Virus record (IMG/VR): IMGVR_UViG_3300037109_000145
Location: 1 to 39,927 of that record
DNA length: 39,927 nucleotides
DNA from: a virus
Strand: one strand, 5' to 3'
The notes under the pieces were generated by a model. That model saw nothing but the letters and a program-made list of their open reading frames with translations. It did not search any database and was not told the origin of the DNA. Position numbers and translations under genes: made by a program. Shown one piece after another: positions 6,370 to 13,206 of this stretch (position 1 is its first letter; every line of letters starts with the position of its first letter).

Positions 6370-7586
6370 ACTGCACCCCCTTCGTCGTCTGCCACGGAGG
6401 GCGGTTGATAGGTGTCGGCCCCTTCCAGGTCGGCCAGGGTGATGCGATCGCGGTCGTCGAGCTGTGCGAATTTCTGCGCGCGGTTGAGTCGCGCGAACAC
6501 GATCCGGATGCGCCCGTCGATGCGGCTCCAGCGTTCCAGGTATTCGAGTGCGCCCGTGCCATCGTGCAGGTGATAGGCGCGCGCGATCGCGCGCAGATCT
6601 GGCTCCGGGGTGTGCGCCGGCAGGCGGAGGATGTCGCTGAGTCCGCCCATCCGCCCGAGGAATTGTTCGAAGTAGCCCTTGGCGCGTCCGGCCGTGAGAT
6701 CGTCGCGGAAAAAATCGTCGGTAAAACTCAGGATGAAGGTCGCCCCGGTATCGTCCTGCAGCTCCAGCAGGTAGTTGAACACCGGCTGGTCAGCGCCGGC
6801 GTGGGGATGGTACAGGCGCTGCACGTTGTCGATGATGATGCATTTCTCAGCGGTCACGTTCTCCCGGATCGACTCTTCGCGCGCGGAAGCGTTGTTGCCG
6901 ATCTTCGCGTGATACTGGGCGGCCAGTTTGCGTTGAAAGGCCACGATCGAAGGCCGGGCCGGCGCCTCGAAGTGCACCATCTTTCCGTGGTTGTTGAGCA
7001 GGCGCAGATATTTGAAAATCGCGCTTTTCTGCGCGCCGGTCGGACCGGTGATCCCGCCGAATTTGCAGACCGCGCCAGGCGCCCAATGCTCCAGGATGAA
7101 ACTGCGCACGAAACGATAGGTCGGGGTCTCGATGAAACCGAGTTTGCCCTGCGTCGTCATCTCCCGGTCGTGCTTGCGCAGCGCCGCCACGATTTCGCAC
7201 CAAGCGGCAGGGTTGCCCTCGATGCGGCTCGTTCCTTTCTGGCCCTCCCTCGGCTTGCGCAGTCGAAAGTAATACCCCTGCAGAACGTTGTTAAAGTACG
7301 CCCGCGAGTAGCTGTAGCCGAGTTTTTCCGCAATCGCGCGCAGCAGTTCGAGGTTACCCTGGCACGCCTCGCGGCAAAAGCCCTGCGTCCAGATCGTCTC
7401 GGTTCGGGCCGGCTCGGGATAGTGCGCCACCATGTGCTCGAGGTCGGCGGCGCTCTTCTCGAGGAAGGTGCGCGGAGGAACCTTCTCCTTGAATGGGGCG
7501 AGCGCGGTGGACTCGTCGCGCACGACAACTTCGACGGCGGGCTTGTCCGCGGCGACGGTTTGTGTTTTGGTCTCGGGCATGTTCAT
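6366..7586 (-). CDS. MuB-like transposition target-selection ATPase
   Basis: 406 aa, somewhat longer than Mu B (312 aa). In Mu-like phages the B ATPase coats target DNA and delivers it to the transposase. Here an N-terminal helical region (about 40-110, with SYSRAYFNNVLQGYYF) precedes an AAA ATPase. The Walker A region is GITGPTGAQKSA (181-188 GPTGAQKS) and Walker B is KCIIIDN (Asp253). The usual Gly before the Walker A Lys is Gln here. Later motifs include FILSFTDDFFRDDL. It follows the transposase directly, as in Mu. Identification rests on order, ATPase motifs and size. Confidence 0.85.
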   Translation of the reverse strand: MNMPETKTQTVAADKPAVEVVVRDESTALAPFKEKVPPRTFLEKSAADLEHMVAHYPEPARTETIWTQGFCREACQGNLELLRAIAEKLGYSYSRAYFNNVLQGYYFRLRKPREGQKGTSRIEGNPAAWCEIVAALRKHDREMTTQGKLGFIETPTYRFVRSFILEHWAPGAVCKFGGITGPTGAQKSAIFKYLRLLNNHGKMVHFEAPARPSIVAFQRKLAAQYHAKIGNNASAREESIRENVTAEKCIIIDNVQRLYHPHAGADQPVFNYLLELQDDTGATFILSFTDDFFRDDLTAGRAKGYFEQFLGRMGGLSDILRLPAHTPEPDLRAIARAYHLHDGTGALEYLERWSRIDGRIRIVFARLNRAQKFAQLDDRDRITLADLEGADTYQPPSVADDEGGAV

Positions 7587-7615
7587 GGTCTCCTGTTTCG
7601 GTAGCTGTGGACTGT

Positions 7616-7643
7616 GCCGTCCGGCGTTAGCGCGCCGGGCGGC
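7616..7643. other. GC-rich hairpin between transposase and MuB-like genes
   Basis: An 11-bp inverted repeat (GCCGTCCGGCG with CGCCGGGCGGC, one G-U type mismatch) with a 6-nt loop lies in the 63-nt gap between the two transposition genes. On the minus-strand message no U-run follows it, so it is more likely to stall or stabilise RNA than to terminate fully. On the plus strand it is followed by GTTTGTTT. Confidence 0.5.
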
Positions 7644-7649
7644 GTTTGT

Positions 7650-9716
7650 TTAACGAGAGAGTGCGGCAATCTGCTCCTCGGCGTGGGCGGCGAGTTGGGC
7701 GGCGCGGATGATGTTCTTCTTGGCGCGCTCGCCGGTGGCAGCCTTCGGCAGCGGTGTGCGTTTGGCCGTGTCGGCGCGCGTGCCGATCTGCGCGAGGATC
7801 TCGGTGGCGTCTTCGGCGGCCTCGGCATCGCGGCGCATGAGGGGCGCGGCGGCGCGCAGTACGGGCACGAGGCGCTCGCGGGCCGCGGCGGTGCGCTGGC
7901 CGCACGCCTTGGCGTATCCTTCGGTGTCGCCGCGCGTCGGCACGAGCGTGCGTGGGGCCCAGCCGAGATAGCGGCCCTTCGCGTCGCACACGTGCAGGCG
8001 CTCCGGATCGAGCATCGAGACGAAGGTCGCGTAGCGCTCGCCGTCCGGAAGCACGGTCTTGTGCCCTTCCTCATCGACGGCCGTGCCCTCGTAGTGGTGC
8101 TCGCCGGCGCAGAGGCGGTCGTCTTCGAAGTGGAAGCGGCCGTCCTTGGCCACGCGGTGCTCCACGGCCAGGTCCTGGCCGAGCATCTCGGGGATCAAGT
8201 GCGCTGGCAGCGTGGCGAGCGACGGGCGCACGCACTCGGTATAGACCTCGTGCGGACTCATCCGGCGGCACGTGGTCAGCCGCGGATCGGCGAGCAGCGT
8301 CGCCTGGATCGCCGCACGCACGACATCCGGATACTCGGCGAGCGCGGTCTGGCGTTTCCACGCCTCGGCCGGCGACAGCCGGAAGAGCGGGGCCATGAAG
8401 CCGCACGCCGCCCAGCCCTCGAGATCGTGATCCTCGCGGCGGTTCATCCGCTCCTGGATGGAGTCGAGCAGCTCGGCCACCTGGGCGAAGGGCGGCGTCA
8501 CGCCGGCCGCGATCAGCTCGCGCAGGTTGCGGGGAGCAAGCAGCGCGCACTTCTGCAGCTGCGTGAGGTGGTGTTTGCGGCCGTGCAGCTCCTCGGGTTC
8601 GTTCACCCGCGCGATGCTGCCGCTCTGCGCCGGCAGCAGCAGGCGGTCGCCCGTTTCGTTGTGCACCAGGTTGCCGAGGGATTCGAGGGCGGCCTTGATC
8701 TTGAAATTGCCCTTGGGCTGCCCGCCGTAGAGCCCCTGCGCGATCGGCGAGCCCGTCGTCTGGCCGCGCTCGATGCGCAGCGTGCCGCCCGAGAAATCGA
8801 AGAGCAGCTTCTCCACGCGCTCGTCGACGGTGGCCGTGCCGAGTTCCATCACGAGCAGGCAGCCCTCGGGGTTGTACCCGCGATTGCCCAGGATGTGCGC
8901 GAGCAGGAAAAGCATCTCGTGCGCTTTCAGGCGCTCCATCTTCCCGGTCGTGTCGTTCAGGATCTCGGGCTTCATGCCGCGGCCGATCTGGCAACCGGAG
9001 AGCAACTCCACGCAGTGGAACTGCAGCACGCGCCGCATGCCCTGCTGGCCGGGCACGCTGCAATAGAGGTCGTGCCAGATATCGTCGAAGAGCAGAAACG
9101 ATCCGGGCCGGATCCCCACGCGCGTCTGCAGCACCGAGGGCAGCAGGTCGAACGCCGCGCCCAGGCCGATGCGCGCCGCGCGCTTCGTGAGCGCCGGCGG
9201 GCGGTTCTTTTCCGCCATGAGGTTGGCATACGAAAGGCCGCGCGGCAGATCGTGCGGCCGGCCCTCGCTCGGGAAACCGGGGATGGGTGCTCCGCCCCGC
9301 CAGCCACGGACCAGCTCGCGATGCGCGGCTCGGCCGCGGCCCATGAAGCGGTAGAAAAGCTGGTGCCAGAAAATCACCGTCTCCGGAGCGAGCCCGCTGG
9401 CGACGGACGGGACGCGAGCGCGATTGATCAGCGAGGTCCAGACGCGGCCACCGGCCACCCACCGGCCATAGTAAAGCTTCCGCAACGCGCCCTCCGAATA
9501 CCGCCGGCCGGCATGCGTGCGCAATACCTCGGCCGCCAGCGCCGCGCGGATATTTCCGGAGGCATCAATCCGTTCCATCGCCGCCAGTCGCGCCTTGAGA
9601 TGAGCCTTCTCTTCGTCCGGCAGCCGGCCGTATTCCGTCGAGGCGACCATCGCGCGATAGACGGCTGACTTTGTGGCGACCAGGGCGGTATCTTCGTAGA
9701 GCGAGAGCGTCATCAT
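7650..9716 (-). CDS. MuA-like DDE transposase
   Basis: 688 aa (Mu A is 663 aa). It joins phage ends to target DNA for integration and replicative transposition. The N-terminal ~190 residues hold helical DNA-binding parts. The catalytic rve core has LLFDDIWHDL (Asp211/212), CLLVMELGTATVDE (Glu291) and FKIKAALESLGNLVHNE (Glu345). The second-to-third spacing of 54 residues is close to the 56 of Mu A. Position two appears to be Glu, not Asp. The C-terminal part has the beta-barrel-like segment and a basic tail (ERAKKNIIRAAQL). The start is MM at 9711-9716; the leader has repeat-type sequence, not a purine-rich ribosome site. Confidence 0.9.
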   Translation of the reverse strand: MMTLSLYEDTALVATKSAVYRAMVASTEYGRLPDEEKAHLKARLAAMERIDASGNIRAALAAEVLRTHAGRRYSEGALRKLYYGRWVAGGRVWTSLINRARVPSVASGLAPETVIFWHQLFYRFMGRGRAAHRELVRGWRGGAPIPGFPSEGRPHDLPRGLSYANLMAEKNRPPALTKRAARIGLGAAFDLLPSVLQTRVGIRPGSFLLFDDIWHDLYCSVPGQQGMRRVLQFHCVELLSGCQIGRGMKPEILNDTTGKMERLKAHEMLFLLAHILGNRGYNPEGCLLVMELGTATVDERVEKLLFDFSGGTLRIERGQTTGSPIAQGLYGGQPKGNFKIKAALESLGNLVHNETGDRLLLPAQSGSIARVNEPEELHGRKHHLTQLQKCALLAPRNLRELIAAGVTPPFAQVAELLDSIQERMNRREDHDLEGWAACGFMAPLFRLSPAEAWKRQTALAEYPDVVRAAIQATLLADPRLTTCRRMSPHEVYTECVRPSLATLPAHLIPEMLGQDLAVEHRVAKDGRFHFEDDRLCAGEHHYEGTAVDEEGHKTVLPDGERYATFVSMLDPERLHVCDAKGRYLGWAPRTLVPTRGDTEGYAKACGQRTAAARERLVPVLRAAAPLMRRDAEAAEDATEILAQIGTRADTAKRTPLPKAATGERAKKNIIRAAQLAAHAEEQIAALSR

Positions 9717-9765
9717 GGGGCGAGGGGCTTGGGGTTACGGTTTGGAGTTTCCGGCTTTGGGTTGC
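9717..9765 (-). repeat. AACCCAAAGCCGGAAACTCC-type repeat
   Basis: On the coding strand this reads as a run of AACCC, GGAAACTC and AACCG pieces between the upstream gene's last codons and the transposase ATG. Related pieces occur in the portal gene linker (19012-19045) and in the 26597-26666 inverted repeat. Confidence 0.65.
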
Positions 9766-10727
9766 AGCGTCTCGGCCACTGCCCTGGCGGCGTCGAGCAG
9801 GTTGCCATGCAGCTCGCGGCGCCGCGCCTTGGTGCATTCGTTCCACCAGCGATCGTCGGGGCCGAGCGCCTCGGCGAGCAGGCTGTTGAGTTCCTTGGCG
9901 CGGGGCTCCCAACCATCGTTCTCGCCCGCCTCGGCATCGTCGCTCTCTCCGTTCTTCTTTGGGTGATGTCCGCCCTTGGCGCCGCTGGCCTGGGAGGCTT
10001 TGGTCACGCCGCACGCCAGGAGGAACTCGAGCTGGGTCTGCCCGTCGCTGATCTTGTGCACGGCCAGCTTGAGCAGCTCCTGCTCGGCCGGGGTGAGCGC
10101 GCCGGGGTTCTTCTCCAGGATGGCGCCGAGATCGATGTCGCCCTTCTTGAGCCGGGCCCGCGCCGCCCGCGCCATTTCCATCCAGCGGGCGGCGGTATCG
10201 GCCGATATTCCAAGCTCATTTTTGACTGCCTCGCCCCAACCTCCCGCACAGTGCGGGAGGTTAAGTGGCTGTTTGTCCGTACGCTTACCGCTCCGCATGC
10301 CGAGTTTCTTGTGTAGCGCATCGAGTTCTAGGCCAGCCATGATCTGGGCGGCCAGACTGGCGCGCTGGAAGAGCGTTGCGGCCTCGACGTAGCGGCGGGC
10401 CTTGGCCCATGGGTCGGCCGGCGGATCGACGACGACAACGGTCGAAACCGCGGCGGCGGGCTCGATTTCAAGGGGCGGTTCAGAGGCGCTTAAAGCGGTC
10501 TTAGGCATCGGAAGTGAAAGAGAAAGTGAGCCGGCGTTGCTGTCGCTATGCCGAGCCGAGGAGGTGAACGCCTTGCTCTGGGTAACGATGGCTTTGGCGT
10601 ATTCGTGGCCGCTGAGACCAGCCCGGTCCGCCTTCGCTTCGCAGCGATGCGCCAACAACCCGCGCTTCGTGAATCCGGAGCGGTGACACAGCGGGCAGGC
10701 GTAGAGGATCTCGTCAGCGGGTTTCAT
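9735..10727 (-). CDS. C2HC-finger and helical DNA-binding-like early protein
   Basis: 330 aa. The N-terminus has a zinc-finger pattern (ACPLCHRSG with Cys11/Cys14, LLAHRC with His27/Cys29). Residues about 60-75 (GSLSLSLPMP) are encoded by the TTTCACT-type repeat. An ATG at 10506-10508 right after it could start a 257-aa form. The second part has a helical region (WAKARRYVEAATLFQRA, then GWGEAVKNELGIS and ADTAARWMEMARAA), like DUF3102-type phage proteins. A perfect 12-bp inverted repeat lies inside (10238-10262). It directly precedes the transposase and may regulate or assist it. Function not known. Confidence 0.65.
   Translation of the reverse strand: MKPADEILYACPLCHRSGFTKRGLLAHRCEAKADRAGLSGHEYAKAIVTQSKAFTSSARHSDSNAGSLSLSLPMPKTALSASEPPLEIEPAAAVSTVVVVDPPADPWAKARRYVEAATLFQRASLAAQIMAGLELDALHKKLGMRSGKRTDKQPLNLPHCAGGWGEAVKNELGISADTAARWMEMARAARARLKKGDIDLGAILEKNPGALTPAEQELLKLAVHKISDGQTQLEFLLACGVTKASQASGAKGGHHPKKNGESDDAEAGENDGWEPRAKELNSLLAEALGPDDRWWNECTKARRRELHGNLLDAARAVAETLQPKAGNSKP
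10238..10262. repeat. Perfect 12-bp inverted repeat inside a coding region
   Basis: AACCTCCCGCAC and GTGCGGGAGGTT are separated by one base, giving a 25-nt palindrome. It falls in codons for LNLPHCAGGWG. Its perfection inside coding sequence suggests a protein-binding site or RNA hairpin. Confidence 0.8.
10508..10533 (-). repeat. TTTCACT-type repeat within a reading frame
   Basis: Coding-strand sequence CTCACTTTCTCTTTCACTTC ends 3 nt before an internal in-frame ATG (10506-10508). Elsewhere in the window the same type of repeat lies just before start codons. Confidence 0.7.
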
Positions 10728-10942
10728 GCGGCGCGTGCCATCCGTTCGCGGGCTTCGATCCGGTCCTTCTCCACTGCCAGCAGCGCGTGATACCGCATTC
10801 TCTCACGGAGCAATTTCCGATAAGCGGCCGGGACCTTGAAATAGCGTGCCAACCTCCAGGAGATCGATAGTTCGCTCGCTGCCAGGGTGTGGGCGTAGGC
10901 CGGTTCGAGGTAGAAATAGTGCCGCAATATCTTGGGTTTCAT
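10724..10942 (-). CDS. Hypothetical small basic protein
   Basis: 72 aa. It begins MKPKILRHYFYLEPAYAH and is mostly helical and basic (SWRLARYFKVPAAYRKLLRE). The segment ELSISWRLARYFKVP looks like a short helix-turn-helix or adaptor. Both ends overlap neighbours as ATGA, which fixes the start at 10942; a longer frame upstream is a shadow of the next gene. No family recognised. Confidence 0.65.
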   Translation of the reverse strand: MKPKILRHYFYLEPAYAHTLAASELSISWRLARYFKVPAAYRKLLRERMRYHALLAVEKDRIEARERMARAA

Positions 10943-11298
10943 TTGCTGAGGAGTTGGCCGAGGGTTTGGTGTAGCAGCGCCTGCTCCGGGCGCGGCAGAT
11001 TCACGATCACTTCCACGAGCCGTTCGCGCAGCTCCGGTGGGGCGTAGTTGGCTTTGCGCGCCAGCAGCAGGATCACACCAGCGCGGCGATACCGGCGGTG
11101 CTGGCGCTGGCCCTTTGCCGCGTTGAACTCGTGACCCAGGAGCTGCGCGTCGTCGAAGAGCCGATGCACTGTGCGCTCGTCGAGCCCGCAGGCCGTCGCC
11201 ACCTCGTCGGCGCGCAGCAGCTCTTTGCGCGGCAGCAGGAAGTCCAGGTGCTGCTGCCAGACGGCGAGGTCGATGGGTTTTGGGGCGAGAGCGGGCAC
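10939..11298 (-). CDS. Putative HTH DNA-binding early regulator
   Basis: 119 aa from a GTG start (11296-11298), 2 nt after the previous stop. The N-terminal half reads like an HTH: LLRADEVATACGLDERTVHR (about residues 27-46) followed by a charged wing (FNAAKGQRQHRRYRRAG). The C-terminus is helical (ELRERLVEVIVNLPRPEQALL). This is the form of MerR/excisionase-type or DeoR-type small regulators. It lies in the first few genes after the early promoter, fitting a control role. Confidence 0.6.
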   Translation of the reverse strand: MPALAPKPIDLAVWQQHLDFLLPRKELLRADEVATACGLDERTVHRLFDDAQLLGHEFNAAKGQRQHRRYRRAGVILLLARKANYAPPELRERLVEVIVNLPRPEQALLHQTLGQLLSK

Positions 11299-11300
11299 GT

Positions 11301-11507
11301 TCAGAATTCACTCGGGGTTACTGCGCCGACGTGCGCTCGCGCGGATGAGGCGGGCAGTTCCGCGATCTTCTTCAGCAGCCGCCGACTATGCCGGTGACCC
11401 TGCAACACCAGACAGAGGTGCTGGTAGGTCACACCCAACACGGGCGCGGCGCGGCGGTAGCTCCAGCCCTTTGCCCGGAACGTTCGTTTCGCGGTCGCGG
11501 GAGTCAT
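11301..11507 (-). CDS. Small HTH protein (Ner/BcepMu gp16-like form)
   Basis: 68 aa. A helix-turn-helix spans about residues 14-37 (GWSYRRAAPVLGVTYQHLC, LVLQG), followed by HRHSRRLLKKIAELP. Short HTH proteins in this position in transposable phages act as Ner-type repressors of early transcription; I infer the same class from position and size. The start overlaps the upstream stop as ATGA (11504-11507). No other domain is present. Confidence 0.65.
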   Translation of the reverse strand: MTPATAKRTFRAKGWSYRRAAPVLGVTYQHLCLVLQGHRHSRRLLKKIAELPASSARAHVGAVTPSEF

Positions 11508-11659
11508 CGGGATTGGTGGGCGCGGCCGATGCTGCGGGTGTCGGCGTGGTCGCGTAGGCCGGCCGGGTCATAGGGCCGCGCCCACGCTCGCGGGTGGGAG
11601 CTGATACCGAGCGCCCGAGCCCGGCGCGTAATCGCTGTTTTTTGGGCTTTAGTTTTCAT
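11504..11659 (-). CDS. First gene of the early operon, small basic protein
   Basis: 51 aa from ATG 11657-11659: MKTKAQKTAITRRARALGIS, then HPRAWARPYDPAGLRDHADT and a short tail. Basic and Arg-rich; the start resembles a short helix-turn-helix (AITRRARALGISSHPRAW). Longer starts (to 11716) would run into the repressor's 5' end across the control region, so the 51-aa form is preferred. The ATGA overlap with the HTH gene supports it as real. Function unknown. Confidence 0.5.
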   Translation of the reverse strand: MKTKAQKTAITRRARALGISSHPRAWARPYDPAGLRDHADTRSIGRAHQSR

Positions 11660-11674
11660 GCGTTCTCGTGTGAA

Positions 11675-11733
11675 CATCGGATTTGTGATAACGGACAACC
11701 GATGAAGCAAGATCAAACTATCGGGAAACCGAT
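11675..11733. promoter_or_regulatory. Likely operator region between repressor and early operon
   Basis: Four copies of the half-site ATCGG/CCGAT occur in 58 nt: ATCGG 11676-11680, CCGAT 11699-11703, ATCGG 11720-11724 and CCGAT 11729-11733. The first two form a wide dyad (CATCGG...CCGATG) with an inner TTGT/ACAA pair; the last two form a tight dyad with GAAA between them. They straddle the repressor start codon and the early-operon start, as phage operators do. Confidence 0.55.
11685..11700 (+). promoter_or_regulatory. Candidate extended -10 for a leaderless repressor message
   Basis: TGTGATAAC (11685-11693; -10 core GATAAC 11687-11692) lies 9 nt before the repressor ATG at 11702. No Shine-Dalgarno site is present. 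A transcript starting near 11700 would be almost leaderless, as lambda cI is from PRM. The -35 is weak (TTCTCG). Tentative. Confidence 0.3.
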
Positions 11734-12043
11734 ATTTTCCACCGTGCTTAAAGACGAGATGGAGAAACGCGGTTTAACCCAAGAAGCCGTTGCTTCAGCA
11801 GCGGACGCCTCCCAGGCGACCGTCAACGGTTGGTTGTCCGGATCGATACCCCGAGCCGATGCGCTCTATCGACTGGCAAATCGGCTTTCCGTTACGATGG
11901 AGTATCTACTGACCGGCCAAGAGATCATCGGCGGCATGGTGATGGAATCGCTGCCGCCACATGCTTCACTCGAGGCGCGCCGCCTCATCGACGAATTGCT
12001 TGAAAAAGCCCGCGCGCTCGATGCGGAGCTAAAAAAAATTTAG
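11702..12043 (+). CDS. cI/Cro-type HTH repressor
   Basis: 113 aa. An XRE-family HTH occupies residues about 14-60 (MEKRGLTQEAVASAADASQ, ATVNGWLSG, ALYRLANRLSVTMEYLLTG), with a helical C-terminus (LEARRLIDELLEKARALDAEL) likely used to dimerise. It is read away from the early operon and begins within the ATCGG operator cluster, so it is the best candidate for the lysogeny repressor. It has no LexA/S24-type autopeptidase domain, so SOS-linked self-cleavage is not expected. A longer upstream start (11594) would cross the control region. Confidence 0.8.
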   Translation: MKQDQTIGKPIFSTVLKDEMEKRGLTQEAVASAADASQATVNGWLSGSIPRADALYRLANRLSVTMEYLLTGQEIIGGMVMESLPPHASLEARRLIDELLEKARALDAELKKI

Positions 12044-12080
12044 CCTCGCTGTTCACGGGCGAACAAACAAAAAAGGAATT

Positions 12081-12281
12081 ATGGCCATCCCCCGCTGCCC
12101 CAAGTGCGACAGTACAACGTTCGAGATGCAGGAACTGCCGAAAATCAAGAACGCTAACTTCCGACACCAGGTGCTTAATTGCACCTCTTGCGGAGCAATC
12201 GTAGGGACGTTCGAGCTTTTCAACGTGAACTTCCGCCTTAATAAGCTGGCTGAGAAATTGAATATAGACCTCGATCGGTAG
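12081..12281 (+). CDS. Zinc-ribbon accessory protein
   Basis: 66 aa. Two Cys pairs form a zinc ribbon: RCPKCDS (Cys6, Cys9) and NCTSCGAIVGT (Cys34, Cys37). The C-terminus is helical (NFRLNKLAEKLNIDLDR). The start has a clear AAGGA ribosome-binding sequence 5 nt upstream, unlike the repeat-led late genes. It sits between the repressor and a secreted protein and ends 2 nt before it, so the two are probably co-transcribed with the repressor and expressed in the lysogen. Confidence 0.65.
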   Translation: MAIPRCPKCDSTTFEMQELPKIKNANFRHQVLNCTSCGAIVGTFELFNVNFRLNKLAEKLNIDLDR

Positions 12282-12283
12282 CC

Positions 12284-13030
12284 ATGAAGTCGAAACTCCT
12301 CGCGGCGATTCTCGGGCTGGCAATCGCGCTCTGCGGGTCTCGATTGAGTGCCGGTGAACTGCGGAGTTTCATAACTATCGAAACACGTCCGGTGGATGCC
12401 ACTGTCGCGATTTCCTACTTTGACGGATCAAAAGATGCGCTTCTGGAGCGAAGGGAAACGGTGGAACGATTACTCACTTTCAATGTTCCGAATTCCCAAC
12501 GGGGGGCGATCAAGAGTATTTGGATCACGGTCACAGCCGAAGGATTTTTAGAGGAAAAGAGGATGGTTAACCTTTCGCGCACGCGAGAGCATCACGTATT
12601 CGAACTGCGGGAGTTCGTGGAGATGGCTTCCGCCCGTGATGGGCTCAACCTGTTGGCGGAGTATGGCCTCAAGCTATCGGACGCGGAATTTCTGTCCGAG
12701 CAGCGCCGCCTGGCGAAGATTCCGGCGTCTGCCCGCACGACAGAAATTTCTCGCATGCGAAAGGAGTTTATCATCGAGGCCGCCGCGAAACACGATGAAT
12801 GGCCCTTGGAGATTAGGACGGCGGTCGTTACAGGCCGTCTGCTTGCTGGAATGTCTGGCGACGCGATTCGCTTGGCATGGGGGCAGCCCCAGATGATAAA
12901 CAAAACCACCGATGGCCAATGGCTGAGCGAGCAATGGGTATGGAACAAAGGACTTGAGCGCTATGCGTATCTCAAGAACGGGACTCTCACCACTTGGCAG
13001 GAGACTACTAAATCAGATTCCACGCGGTAG
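12284..13030 (+). CDS. Secreted protein with PEGA-like and BamE-like parts
   Basis: 248 aa. A Sec signal peptide (MKSKLLAAILGLAIALCGS, probable cut after RLSA near residue 23) leads to a beta-rich domain (ITIETRPVDATVAISYFDG, then IWITVTAEGFLEEKR) like PEGA repeats. After a helical middle, the C-terminus (about 190-240) has LLAGMSGDAIRLAWGQPQ followed by EQWVWNKGLERYAYLKNGTL, the SmpA/BamE-like pattern of small envelope proteins. It visibly uses more A/T than the late genes. As a lysogen-expressed envelope protein it could alter the host surface; this is inference. Confidence 0.65.
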   Translation: MKSKLLAAILGLAIALCGSRLSAGELRSFITIETRPVDATVAISYFDGSKDALLERRETVERLLTFNVPNSQRGAIKSIWITVTAEGFLEEKRMVNLSRTREHHVFELREFVEMASARDGLNLLAEYGLKLSDAEFLSEQRRLAKIPASARTTEISRMRKEFIIEAAAKHDEWPLEIRTAVVTGRLLAGMSGDAIRLAWGQPQMINKTTDGQWLSEQWVWNKGLERYAYLKNGTLTTWQETTKSDSTR

Positions 13031-13064
13031 ATTATCGCGAGCTCTCCTCTCCGCCTGCATCCTC

Positions 13065-13098
13065 GCCCTGAGCCCTTCGACCGGCTCAGGGCTTTTTT
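13065..13098 (+). terminator. Rho-independent terminator ending the repressor unit
   Basis: A perfect 10-bp stem (GCCCTGAGCC / GGCTCAGGGC) with an 8-nt loop CTTCGACC is followed by six T. It lies 35 nt after the secreted-protein stop. The stem-loop itself (CCTGAGCCCTTCGAC...GGCTCAGG) is a sequence I recall as widespread in bacterial genomes, so it may have been acquired as a mobile repeat. Confidence 0.85.
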
Positions 13099-13134
13099 GT
13101 GACCCCATTTTCCGCGCCGCGCGCAAAATAGTCT

Positions 13135-13162
13135 GACTGCAAGGACAGCAGCGACTGCAAGG
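13135..13162 (+). promoter_or_regulatory. Direct repeat upstream of the late operon
   Basis: GACTGCAAGG occurs twice (13135-13144 and 13153-13162), start to start 18 nt apart, 45 nt before the first late ATG. Two near-turn-spaced direct repeats upstream of a long operon are typical of an activator site. No clear -35/-10 pair is visible, which would suit an activator-dependent late promoter. Confidence 0.4.
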
Positions 13163-13206
13163 GTCACGCTCGCGGGCGGATTCTGGTTTACTGGACCGCA
13201 GACAGT

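Noticed and set aside
7616-7643. Full terminator between transposase and MuB-like genes
   Set aside because: No T-run follows on the strand that is transcribed; the T-rich side is antisense.
7614-9668. Long plus-strand open frame of about 684 codons
   Set aside because: It lies opposite the transposase gene, is rich in Arg/Gly/Ala without domains, and is an antisense shadow of high-GC coding sequence.
11594-11701. Longer repressor starting upstream
   Set aside because: It would translate the operator region and the early-gene start; the ATG at 11702 begins the HTH protein in normal form.
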